From Gammaproteobacteria bacterium (lineage in GTDB: Bacteria; Pseudomonadota; Gammaproteobacteria; UBA6429; Thiohalophilaceae), in contig JAHEDA010000006.1 of the NCBI GenBank assembly GCA_024641445.1, positions 1-26,100 of the forward strand: a stretch of 26,100 nt of DNA. The letters run 5' to 3'. The position numbers were made by a program, and so were the translations under genes. Below, piece by piece: positions 6,168 through 14,626 of this stretch; the stretch's first letter is position 1; the number at the start of each line of letters is the position of its first letter. Under the pieces are notes generated by a model. It had not been told where the DNA came from, ran no database searches, and saw only the letters and a program-made list of their open reading frames with translations.

Positions 6168-8558
6168 ATGAGCCTACTGGATGGATTCAAGGCAAACAAA
6201 GCCATTTCGACCCTGCTGGATGACCCGGATGCCAGCAGTGCCGAGATAAAAGATGCTATCGACAAAATAAAGCAGATCGGACCAAGTGCGGTTCCGAAGC
6301 TGATCGATGCCCTGGCCGAACCCCAGCCCAGCCCTACCGTGGAGAATCTACTGGTGGGAATGCTGGACAACCGAAGCCTGAAACACTACATGGATGGGCT
6401 CACCGATCCTGATAAGCGAATCGTCAATGGTGTGGTCCGGATACTCATCCAGGGTAACCGTTATGACCCCAATAAGCTCATTTCCCTGTTTGATGACGCT
6501 GACGTACCCAAGAACGCCCTGCTCCATGTGCTGGTAAATAAAAAATCCCTGTTAGACGCACGTCATCTGCTCACGCTCATTGAGAACCCGGATAAAAATG
6601 TCGCGCAGGTTGTATTCAAACTGCTCGATGAAGTCGCCTCCGAAGGTCTGGTAAGTGAACTCAGTAAGTTTGCCAATAACGATAATCCCATCATTCGTTT
6701 TCACATCACTCGAATCATTTCTCGATTCGATACCGACCTGGTTGCCCGCGCACTCGTGCACATGCTCTCAGACCCACACAAGGCGGTACGTCAGGCCGCA
6801 CTGGCGGGCCTGGGGCAGATCACGCGTAAGATTCCACTCGAGCCTATAATCAAACTCTTACGTGACCCGGATATGACTGTTCAGAGTACCGCCATTGATA
6901 CACTGATCAAACGTAAAGACCCCGGCACAGTGGGACATCTCATCGAGATATTACAGGACAAGTCAGAATACGTTCGCCGCTCTGCGGTGGAGATCCTCAA
7001 TGAAATTGGTGACCCCCGAGCGATTAAGGATTTGCTCAGCGCCATGCGAGATAAGGACTGGTGGGTCAAGGTACGTGCGGCCGATGCATTAAGTGCAATT
7101 GGTGGGCCGCGAGTGGTCGAGGCCATGATGGCACTCATCAAGGAAGAAGACGAGTTCCTGCGCCGCACCGCAGTTGAAATTCTCAACTCAATAAAAGACG
7201 AACGTGCTGCGCTGTATCTGATCGAGGCCCTGAACGATAAAGACTGGTGGGTACGTGAACGCGCCGCCGATGCCCTCGCCCAACTCAAGGACCAACGCGC
7301 AATCCCCGCACTCATTACGGCCATAACCACTCATGGTGAGAAGGCCCAGTTTGCGGTGAAGGCACTGGCAAAATTTGGCGGTAAGGAAACTCTCAAGTTA
7401 CTCCTGCCGTTATTGAAGTCAGCAGGCCCCTTAATAAAGAAAGAGATCATCACTGCGTTGGAGCAACTCACCGATGCAGAGACCTTTGCCCAGGTCGAGG
7501 CCACCCTCGCCAGCATGCGTGCCGAGCTAAACAGTGACCTGCGTAAACAGGCCGATGCCACCATGGTTACCGTAATGCAAAAACTGCATGGTGCCGTGGG
7601 AGGTAAAGATATTGCCGATGAACCTACCTCGATGATCAATACCCAAGGTAGCACTACCCCCTCGCAGACAAGCGAACCCGTGGCCACGCCCGGTTCCGCC
7701 GTGGTCATTGATGCAGCAAAACTACCTGCGGGTCACATGCTGGCTGAACGGTATAAGGTGATTCGTACCATTGGTCAGGGTGCCTTCGGTGTTGTCATCC
7801 TGGTTGAAGACACCATGGTCAACGAAGAGATCATTCTGAAATTCCTGAATCCCCAAATGGCATCCGATGAGAACGTCATTCAGCGATTTATTCATGAGCT
7901 ACGCTTTGCCCGCAAAATCACCCATGAGAACATTATTCGAATCTACGATTTCTTGACATTCGGAAAGTCCTGCGCCATTTCCATGGAGTACTTTTCAAGC
8001 CACTCGCTAGCCTTTGAGATTAAGACTAACAAGAAGCCCGGCACCGGACGTGCCGTGCGTATTTTCAGGGATATCTGTCGCGGCATCACGGTCGCGCATA
8101 ACGCAAACGTGGTTCATCGCGACCTCAAGCCAGCCAATATTCTCATTGATGACCAGGAATTGGTTAAGATTGTAGATTTTGGCCTGGCTGCAGCGGCCAG
8201 CTCCTCCGACTCACGTTTGACCAAGAGTGGGATCCTGGTCGGGACTCCTACCTATATGGCACCGGAACAGGTTCGCGCACGAGCCATCGACGCACGTACC
8301 GATATCTATGCCATCGGGATCATGATGTATGAACTCTTTACGGGTCGGCCACCCTATAAGGGCGAAGACCACATGGCGACATTATTCAAACACGTCGAGG
8401 GTCGCGCGCTACCCGCCAAGGTGGCGAACCCGGAGATATCGCAACGACTCAGTGACATCATCATGAAGGCCATGGCACGCAATCCGGATGACCGTTATCA
8501 AAAGGCCGCTGAATTACAGGCAGACCTTGACAAGCTGCTCGCTGAGGAGAGGTTATAA
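6168..8558 (+). CDS. HEAT-repeat / Ser-Thr protein kinase fusion
   Basis: A 796-aa protein. Residues about 30-470 are HEAT repeats (helical pairs such as RRSAVEILNEIGDPRAI and VRERAADALAQLKDQRAI), a protein-docking solenoid. A Ser/Thr/Pro linker (about 480-515) leads to a Hanks-type kinase domain at about 526-796. Catalytic motifs are complete: glycine loop GQGAFG (about 536-541), Lys558 in IILKFL, HRDLKPAN with catalytic Asp652, DFG (670-672) and APE (698-700). No transmembrane or PASTA region is present, so it is a soluble kinase whose input is probably a partner bound by the HEAT part. PilT-like genes follow 1 bp after its stop, and an FHA gene ends the cassette. The kinase activity is well supported; its target is inferred. 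No PP2C phosphatase gene is in the window. Confidence 0.93.
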   Translation: MSLLDGFKANKAISTLLDDPDASSAEIKDAIDKIKQIGPSAVPKLIDALAEPQPSPTVENLLVGMLDNRSLKHYMDGLTDPDKRIVNGVVRILIQGNRYDPNKLISLFDDADVPKNALLHVLVNKKSLLDARHLLTLIENPDKNVAQVVFKLLDEVASEGLVSELSKFANNDNPIIRFHITRIISRFDTDLVARALVHMLSDPHKAVRQAALAGLGQITRKIPLEPIIKLLRDPDMTVQSTAIDTLIKRKDPGTVGHLIEILQDKSEYVRRSAVEILNEIGDPRAIKDLLSAMRDKDWWVKVRAADALSAIGGPRVVEAMMALIKEEDEFLRRTAVEILNSIKDERAALYLIEALNDKDWWVRERAADALAQLKDQRAIPALITAITTHGEKAQFAVKALAKFGGKETLKLLLPLLKSAGPLIKKEIITALEQLTDAETFAQVEATLASMRAELNSDLRKQADATMVTVMQKLHGAVGGKDIADEPTSMINTQGSTTPSQTSEPVATPGSAVVIDAAKLPAGHMLAERYKVIRTIGQGAFGVVILVEDTMVNEEIILKFLNPQMASDENVIQRFIHELRFARKITHENIIRIYDFLTFGKSCAISMEYFSSHSLAFEIKTNKKPGTGRAVRIFRDICRGITVAHNANVVHRDLKPANILIDDQELVKIVDFGLAAAASSSDSRLTKSGILVGTPTYMAPEQVRARAIDARTDIYAIGIMMYELFTGRPPYKGEDHMATLFKHVEGRALPAKVANPEISQRLSDIIMKAMARNPDDRYQKAAELQADLDKLLAEERL

Positions 8559-8559
8559 C

Positions 8560-9654
8560 ATGCCAAAACTAGATGCCTTCCTCAAACTCGGTCGCGAACA
8601 AGGTGGCTCGGATATTCATCTTGCCGTCGGCATTCCCCCTATGGTGCGCCTGCATGGTGAACTTACCTCGATCAAATATCGTGACCTCAACGAGGAAGAG
8701 TTAAACGAGCTGATCTATGAAATCCTGAGTGATGAACAAAAACAACAATTCGATGATGGACACGACCTCGATTTCTCATACGAGGCATCTGATGTGGGGC
8801 GTTTCCGTGCCAATCTGTTTCACAAAATCGGTGGGCTCGGCGCCAGTTTTCGAGTCATAGCTCCGCGTATCCCCACACTGAAAGAGCTGGGTCTACCACC
8901 GGTAATTGAAAAGATGTTACACGCCAATCAGGGACTGATCCTGGTGACAGGGGCAACCGGCACAGGCAAGTCCACTACCCTCGCGGCCATGATCGACTGG
9001 CTCAATTCAAATCGCCGTTACAACATCATAACCCTGGAAGACCCGATTGAATATGTACACAAAAGTCGGCAATCGCTTTTAATTCAGCGCGCGGTGGGTA
9101 CGCATGTTAGAACCTTTGCGGAGGGACTGCGTGCCGCCCTGCGTGAAGACCCTGACGTCATTCTAGTGGGGGAGTTACGGGACCCTGAGACTATCACCAT
9201 GGCCATGACCGCTGCTGAGACCGGGCATCTCGTACTGGGTACTCTGCACACCAGCTCGGCGGTAAAGACGCTTGATCGAATTATTGACGCGATGCCTACT
9301 CAGCAGAAACCTTTGGCGACCATGTTTCTGGCGCAACATCTCCAGGGTGTCATCAGTCAACGTTTGATTCGTACACTGGATGGGCGTAGCCGTAAGGCCA
9401 TTGTAGAGATCATGATCAACACCTCCAGTATCGCCAATTTAATCCTGACAGGTAAGATCTTCCAGATACCCTCGAACCTACAAACTGGTCGAGATCTTGG
9501 AATGCAGCTAATGGACCAGGCACTGTTGGATGCGATCAAGAATAAACAGATCGACCCTGATGATGCCTATCTTCACGCAACTGATAAGAAACAGTTTCAG
9601 CGCTTTGTCTCTAACCCTGAACTTTTACCCCAAGTTAATCTGGCTGTGAGCTAA
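8560..9654 (+). CDS. PilT/PilU-family pilus retraction ATPase, copy 1
   Basis: A 364-aa hexameric secretion-type ATPase of the PilT family, powering type IV pilus retraction at the inner membrane. An upstream ATG (8488) lies inside the kinase gene; the ATG at 8560 is chosen because GAGGAGAGG sits just before it and it gives the family-typical N-terminus MPKLDAFLKLGREQGGSDIH. An N-terminal PAS-like domain is followed by Walker A GATGTGKST (131-139), the Asp-box LEDPIEY, the Walker B region REDPDVILVGELRDPET and the His-box GHLVLGTLHT. The C-terminal region has SSIANLILTG where PilT has AIRNLIRE. Length is normal for PilT or PilU. A second paralogue follows 8 bp downstream. I leave the symbol blank because it is divergent from both canonical pilT and pilU and sits in an unusual cassette. 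Confidence 0.9.
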   Translation: MPKLDAFLKLGREQGGSDIHLAVGIPPMVRLHGELTSIKYRDLNEEELNELIYEILSDEQKQQFDDGHDLDFSYEASDVGRFRANLFHKIGGLGASFRVIAPRIPTLKELGLPPVIEKMLHANQGLILVTGATGTGKSTTLAAMIDWLNSNRRYNIITLEDPIEYVHKSRQSLLIQRAVGTHVRTFAEGLRAALREDPDVILVGELRDPETITMAMTAAETGHLVLGTLHTSSAVKTLDRIIDAMPTQQKPLATMFLAQHLQGVISQRLIRTLDGRSRKAIVEIMINTSSIANLILTGKIFQIPSNLQTGRDLGMQLMDQALLDAIKNKQIDPDDAYLHATDKKQFQRFVSNPELLPQVNLAVS

Positions 9655-9662
9655 CGAATTTT

Positions 9663-10769
9663 ATGGCAAATCGCATTGATGCATTCCTGGAGCTTGTAGT
9701 TAAGCAAGGTGGTTCCGATCTGCACCTGGTAGCCGGCAATCCACCGCGTATCCGCCTATACGGTGACGCCTATTCGGTAAAATATCGCGAACTCACCGCA
9801 GATGAGACCCACGATTTTTTATACGAGATCATGCCAGACAGCATGAAACGGGAATACGAATCCATTGGTGGTGCAGACTTTGCCTATGAAATTCCACAGC
9901 TCTCGCGCTTTCGCGTGAATGTCTTCCAGCATCTCGGTGGAATGGGCGCCGTATTTCGTGCCATTCCAAGCAAGATAAGGTCTTTACAGGAGTTGGGCCT
10001 TCCCCCTGTATTGAAGAACATACTGCGTCAACGCAAGGGCCTTATTCTGGTAACAGGGCCAACCGGGTCAGGCAAATCCACCACACTTGCCGCGATGGTC
10101 GATTTCATCAATACCGAGCGTAAGGGTCACATCCTGACCATTGAAGACCCAATCGAGTTTCTCCACAAAAACAAGAACTGCCTGATTAGCCAACGCGAAA
10201 TTGGTTCACACGCCCGGACATTTGCTCAGGCATTACACTCGGCCTTGCGAGAAGACCCTGACGTTATACTCATCGGCGAAATGCGTGATTTAGAGACCAT
10301 CCATCTGGCACTGACTGCGGCAGAGACCGGCATATTGGTGATTGCCACTCTACACACCAGCGGCGCTGCCTCATCAGTCGACCGTATTATCAATGTGTTT
10401 CCACCGGGAGAAGAACCCTATGTCCGCACTATGCTCTCCACCTCCTTAGTTGCGGTTATCTCACAACAACTTGTTAAACGTGCAGATAATAAAGGGCGTG
10501 TCGCCGCCCTCGAGATCATGCTCAATAATGCCGCAGTATCCAATATCATCCGCGAAGGCAAGACCGATCAGCTTGAAAATGTGTTACAAGGTGGCGCGAT
10601 GCAGGGCATGCAACGTCTCGATACTGCATTAAAACGTCTGATGGATGCCAAAATGATTAGCGGTGATGAGGCTTATCTGAAGGCTGTCAATAAAGCTGAT
10701 TTCGAGAAATATAGAGACGAAACCGAATTTGGAAATTCATCTTCGGAAATCGAGACAAGCTCAAATTAA
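9663..10769 (+). CDS. PilT/PilU-family pilus retraction ATPase, copy 2
   Basis: A 368-aa second PilT-family ATPase, aligned end to end with the gene before it (GGSDLHLVAGNPPRIRLYGD against GGSDIHLAVGIPPMVRLHGE), so the pair arose by duplication or parallels the pilT-pilU tandem. Walker A is GPTGSGKST (132-140), the Asp-box IEDPIEFLH, Walker B REDPDVILIGEMRDLETIHLALTAAETG and the His-box LVIATLHTSGA. It is closer to canonical PilT than copy 1 (GEMRDLET, IPSKI, NIIREGKTDQ), and its C-terminus carries an extra Glu/Ser-rich tail after about 345. It starts 8 bp after copy 1 with no obvious Shine-Dalgarno sequence, suggesting coupled translation. The two may form mixed or cooperating motors, as PilT and PilU do. 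Confidence 0.92.
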   Translation: MANRIDAFLELVVKQGGSDLHLVAGNPPRIRLYGDAYSVKYRELTADETHDFLYEIMPDSMKREYESIGGADFAYEIPQLSRFRVNVFQHLGGMGAVFRAIPSKIRSLQELGLPPVLKNILRQRKGLILVTGPTGSGKSTTLAAMVDFINTERKGHILTIEDPIEFLHKNKNCLISQREIGSHARTFAQALHSALREDPDVILIGEMRDLETIHLALTAAETGILVIATLHTSGAASSVDRIINVFPPGEEPYVRTMLSTSLVAVISQQLVKRADNKGRVAALEIMLNNAAVSNIIREGKTDQLENVLQGGAMQGMQRLDTALKRLMDAKMISGDEAYLKAVNKADFEKYRDETEFGNSSSEIETSSN

Positions 10770-10798
10770 CAACTATACACTTCAGCAAAGGTATCACA

Positions 10799-11470
10799 AT
10801 GGCAAAATTAATACTCACCCTCGACGGTACGGTAATACGTGAGTATGAGATTGATAAAGATAGCATCACCATTGGTCGCAAACACGGCAATGATGTGCAA
10901 TTAAATGATCTAACAGTTAGTGGCCGCCATGCCCTTGTAACTACTCTGGGAGAGCACACCTATATAGACGACCTCGGTAGCACCAATGGCACATTATTGA
11001 ACGGTGCGCGTGTCGCCAAGTCGCAATTAAAACATGGTGACACAGTACAGGTGGGTAATTATCAATTCACCTATTTCGCTAATGAAGATGTTCAGTATGA
11101 ACCCACGATGTTCTTGCGCGCTGAGATTGAAGATACCCAGATCATGGATGCCAACGGCGTAATGCCAAAAGAGACAGCCGTCAAAGGCGAACCCTTGGCA
11201 GCAGTACGTGTCATGAATGGCCCCCTGGCAAAAAAGGTACTGGAGCTTCGTAAACCGTTTAATACACTTGGATTTAATGGCGTCAAACTGGCCATGATTA
11301 CACGAAGTAGCACCGGGTATACCATATCGGCCTTGAAGAGCAATAACCTGCGCCGTTCGAATGACACCGCCACACTCAATGGCAAAATCATTGCCATGGA
11401 GCCAACCCCGCTCAAGTCCAACGATCTACTCGAACTCGCCGGGACCCAAATGGAGTTTTTCTACCTTTAA
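10799..11470 (+). CDS. FHA-domain protein
   Basis: A 223-aa cytoplasmic protein. Residues 1-95 are a canonical forkhead-associated domain, which binds phosphothreonine: GRKHGNDVQL with Arg27, the VSGRHA segment (Ser41, Arg43, His44) and DLGSTNGTLLNG (58-69). The remaining about 125 residues form an unrecognised domain that may be a second, degenerate FHA-like beta-sandwich (AAVRVMNGPLAKKVLELRKPFNTLGFNGVK... then LKSNDLLELAGTQMEFFYL, which mirrors the end of the first domain). It is the last gene of the cassette, 29 bp after the second pilT-like gene. As the kinase encoded upstream makes the modification FHA domains read, it is a likely phospho-dependent adaptor between kinase and motor. That link is inferred. 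Confidence 0.9.
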   Translation: MAKLILTLDGTVIREYEIDKDSITIGRKHGNDVQLNDLTVSGRHALVTTLGEHTYIDDLGSTNGTLLNGARVAKSQLKHGDTVQVGNYQFTYFANEDVQYEPTMFLRAEIEDTQIMDANGVMPKETAVKGEPLAAVRVMNGPLAKKVLELRKPFNTLGFNGVKLAMITRSSTGYTISALKSNNLRRSNDTATLNGKIIAMEPTPLKSNDLLELAGTQMEFFYL

Positions 11471-14400
11471 GGCAGTTTGGCGCCAAGGTGCGCACGAACG
11501 GTCTCTTTGACATCGGTAATACGCTTGGCAAACCACCCCTTAGCGTCCATCGCGGCCGCAAAGAATGCGGGTATTGCCACCAAGGTGACAAGGGTCGCAA
11601 CTATCAGGCCCCACGCCAAGGCCAGCGCCATCGGTGACACGAAGGGGTCCATTCCACCCCAGCCATAGGCGGTCGGTAACAGACCTGCAATGGTTGTCGC
11701 CGCAGTAAGGACAACAGCGCGCAGGCGTCGTCTCCCTGCGAGCAGAATTGCATCTTTGCAATTCATTCCATCTTGTATCGCTCGCTGAATGAATACCAAC
11801 ATCACCAACGAGCTATTTACCACCACCCCGGTCAACGCAACCATGCCCATAATTGAAAAAAATGACAAGGGCATCGGCATCCACAACAGGTCATGCACGT
11901 AAAAGCTGAGTATGATACCAACGATACCAAAGGGTATCGCCAGCATAACAATGATAGGATAGCCTAGACTATTAAACTGGATTGCCAGGATAAAAAAGAT
12001 ACCGATCAGCGCAAATTTCATCGCGCTGGCAAGATCCACAAACGACTGTTGATTCTTCTCATTTTCACCGCCATAGTTCACAGTAACGTTACGATCAGCG
12101 GAACCAAACCATTTATCCTGGTTATCACGCACAAGTTTGTTTATCTTGATACTCGTGATCTTGGCTGTGTCGACATTCGCGACTACACGGACAACACGCA
12201 GTCCAGCTTTGTGGCGGATTGTTGAATAACCGCCATGTTCCTCTATATGCGCAATCGCAGACAAGGGTACGTAACCACCACGTGCATTCGGGACATGGAC
12301 CACTCGCAACAGTTGTTCACCCGACATCTTTCCTTGCAAGGGGTAACGGATAGTCAGATCGACCTCTTCTGTACCCTTGCGGGTGGTATCTACACGCAGG
12401 CCGTCCACAGCTGCACGAAGGTGACTGGCAACAGTTGCCAGGTCGACACCTGCATAGATGGCAGTTGCCTTATCAAGCACCACGCGCAGCTCATCATCAC
12501 CTGGTTGAATGTCAGTCTCAACATTCAATACGCCATCTATATTTTTTAAATAGCCAGACAGATTATTTGCCACCCGCTCATTGGAGACGTTATCGCGGCC
12601 GGTAATTTCTACTTCCAGCGCCCGCCCTGTAGGTGGGCCATTTTTCTGCTCATCAAATGAAAGTTTCAGTTCTGAATGCTTCTTTGTTAAGTCTTTCTCA
12701 AGATAGTGCATATCCACGAGGGCATCATGTTCTTTGCGCAATGCGGCTGGGATATAGATGACACGCACCTGACCATATCGACTTCCACGTTGCAACAAAG
12801 GGTCATTCGAATCAATCTGTGTTTGCCCCGTCGTTACAATAGTAGTTTCTAAATATTCAGGCTTTACATAACTCCGAATCTCTTTTTCAAGACCATCCAT
12901 GGTTTTGTGCATGCTATCTAGATCTGTACCAGTTTCTGCCTTAACGCGAACAATATATTGATCCACGGCTACAGCAGGAAACAATTGAAATGACATCGCC
13001 GTTGCCGCAAGCACAAGACTACCTATCAGGACTGCGACAGAGATGAAGATCGTCCAACCATAATGGTCAACAGCCTTTTCCAATATCCGTTCATAACCAT
13101 GTTCCATATTCCTGAGCCATGCACGTTCCGGAGGATGCTTATGTGGGTTGGCAAAGTGTGCGACATGACTTGGCAGGATAATAAATGATTCAAGCCATGA
13201 AAACGCAAGCAACGTTATCACCACAACCGGTATAGCAACAATAAATTTTCCAATCATCCCGGACATAAACATGAGCGGCAAAAATGCAATGATGGTCGTT
13301 GTAATCGTAGCCGTAACCGGCCCAACCAGCTCAAGTGCCCCCTCAACTGCCGCCTGGACGGGCTTCATGCCTTGTTCCATATGATAGGTGATGTTTTCAC
13401 CGATAATGATCGCGTCATCTACCAACATACCAAGGACGATTATAAAACCCAGCATGGATACAAGATTTAACGTGATACCTGCCAGATAAAGAACGAATAA
13501 TCCAATACAAAACACAATGGGCATGCCAAGAGTTGTTGTCATGGCAACAGATGGGCGTAGAAAAACAGCCAGCGCAATCAAAACGAGAACCAGGCCAACG
13601 ATACCATTCGTGGTCAATACACCAAGACGCAAACGGGTAAAACGTGAGAAATCCTGAAAGGGGGCAACGTGCACCTTGGCGCCGTAGCGCTCTGATACAG
13701 TCTTAAGGTAGTCTTTTATTCCATCAACCACATTGATAATATCTGCCTCGGGCTTCTTCAGCACGAGCATATTCAGACCCGAGGTGCCATTTACATCATA
13801 ATACGTCGTGGGCTTTTCGAGCGTTTCATCAATCTTGGCTACATCAGATAGTCGTATACCCTGCCCTCTCTCATTTGCCTGAATAACCAGATCACCAAGC
13901 TCACTGCTATTCTTGAATTCTCCAGTAATTCGTACGACCTTCTGACCTTTCTCTGTCGTCAACTCCCCACCTGGGGCGTTAACATTCCACTTGCGAATTA
14001 GGTCAGCAATTTGTCCGATTGAAATTCGATTTTGCTCTAGCTTTACAGGGTCTACAGTAATTCGGAGTTCCGATTTCCGTGCACCTTGTATTTGCACGCG
14101 AGCTACGCCATCCAAGGCCAGAAGGTCTTCTTCAATCTGGTCACCTAATCGTTTGAGCTCAAGCGGGCTAGTTGGCGCGGAAATAGCTAACTGAATAACA
14201 GGAAACATCCTCCCGTCAATTTCAGTCACGATGGGGGCGACAGGCAAGTCCTTGGGTAAATCGGCACGATCTACTGCGAGCTGCACATCACTTACAATGC
14301 GCTGACGATTACTTGTATTCGGATCAAGCTCAAGATTGATAATACCAGAACCAGGAAATGAAACCGACGTCATCTTATCGATACCATCGAGTGACTTTAG

Positions 14401-14613
14401 TTCCTGCTCAATGGGTGTAATAATCAGGCGCTCAACCTCTTCCGGGCTAGCACCCGGGTGTATAACACTGATTGCTACCACGTCCAGATTTACGTTAGGG
14501 AACGCCTCGCGATTTATGTTCTTTGCTGCATAAATGCCAATCGCGATTAAAAAAACGGAGATCAGATTAACGACCAGACCATTTTCCACCAGATACCGAA
14601 AGAGAGATCTCAT
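11467..14613 (-). CDS. RND-family efflux pump, inner-membrane permease
   Basis: A 1048-aa AcrB-type transporter (HAE family) driven by proton flow, exporting hydrophobic compounds or drugs. It has the expected plan: one N-terminal helix (LVVNLISVFLIAIGIYAA), a large periplasmic porter/docking loop, a helix bundle, a second large loop and a final bundle. The first bundle contains LGMLVDDAIIIGENI with the proton-relay pair Asp399-Asp400. In the position of the AcrB TM10 lysine the sequence reads GVVVNSSLVML, so that lysine is absent, as in some other RND subgroups. The gene starts 13 bp after the TolC-like gene and its stop codon overlaps that of the convergent FHA gene by two bases. No periplasmic adaptor gene accompanies it. 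The substrate cannot be read from the sequence. Confidence 0.94.
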   Translation of the reverse strand: MRSLFRYLVENGLVVNLISVFLIAIGIYAAKNINREAFPNVNLDVVAISVIHPGASPEEVERLIITPIEQELKSLDGIDKMTSVSFPGSGIINLELDPNTSNRQRIVSDVQLAVDRADLPKDLPVAPIVTEIDGRMFPVIQLAISAPTSPLELKRLGDQIEEDLLALDGVARVQIQGARKSELRITVDPVKLEQNRISIGQIADLIRKWNVNAPGGELTTEKGQKVVRITGEFKNSSELGDLVIQANERGQGIRLSDVAKIDETLEKPTTYYDVNGTSGLNMLVLKKPEADIINVVDGIKDYLKTVSERYGAKVHVAPFQDFSRFTRLRLGVLTTNGIVGLVLVLIALAVFLRPSVAMTTTLGMPIVFCIGLFVLYLAGITLNLVSMLGFIIVLGMLVDDAIIIGENITYHMEQGMKPVQAAVEGALELVGPVTATITTTIIAFLPLMFMSGMIGKFIVAIPVVVITLLAFSWLESFIILPSHVAHFANPHKHPPERAWLRNMEHGYERILEKAVDHYGWTIFISVAVLIGSLVLAATAMSFQLFPAVAVDQYIVRVKAETGTDLDSMHKTMDGLEKEIRSYVKPEYLETTIVTTGQTQIDSNDPLLQRGSRYGQVRVIYIPAALRKEHDALVDMHYLEKDLTKKHSELKLSFDEQKNGPPTGRALEVEITGRDNVSNERVANNLSGYLKNIDGVLNVETDIQPGDDELRVVLDKATAIYAGVDLATVASHLRAAVDGLRVDTTRKGTEEVDLTIRYPLQGKMSGEQLLRVVHVPNARGGYVPLSAIAHIEEHGGYSTIRHKAGLRVVRVVANVDTAKITSIKINKLVRDNQDKWFGSADRNVTVNYGGENEKNQQSFVDLASAMKFALIGIFFILAIQFNSLGYPIIVMLAIPFGIVGIILSFYVHDLLWMPMPLSFFSIMGMVALTGVVVNSSLVMLVFIQRAIQDGMNCKDAILLAGRRRLRAVVLTAATTIAGLLPTAYGWGGMDPFVSPMALALAWGLIVATLVTLVAIPAFFAAAMDAKGWFAKRITDVKETVRAHLGAKLP

Positions 14614-14626
14614 AATAAATATTCCA

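Noticed and set aside
8488..8559. Upstream ATG extending the first PilT-like protein by 24 residues
   Set aside because: It lies within the kinase coding end, lacks a ribosome site, and the ATG at 8560 has GAGGAGAGG and the conserved N-terminus.
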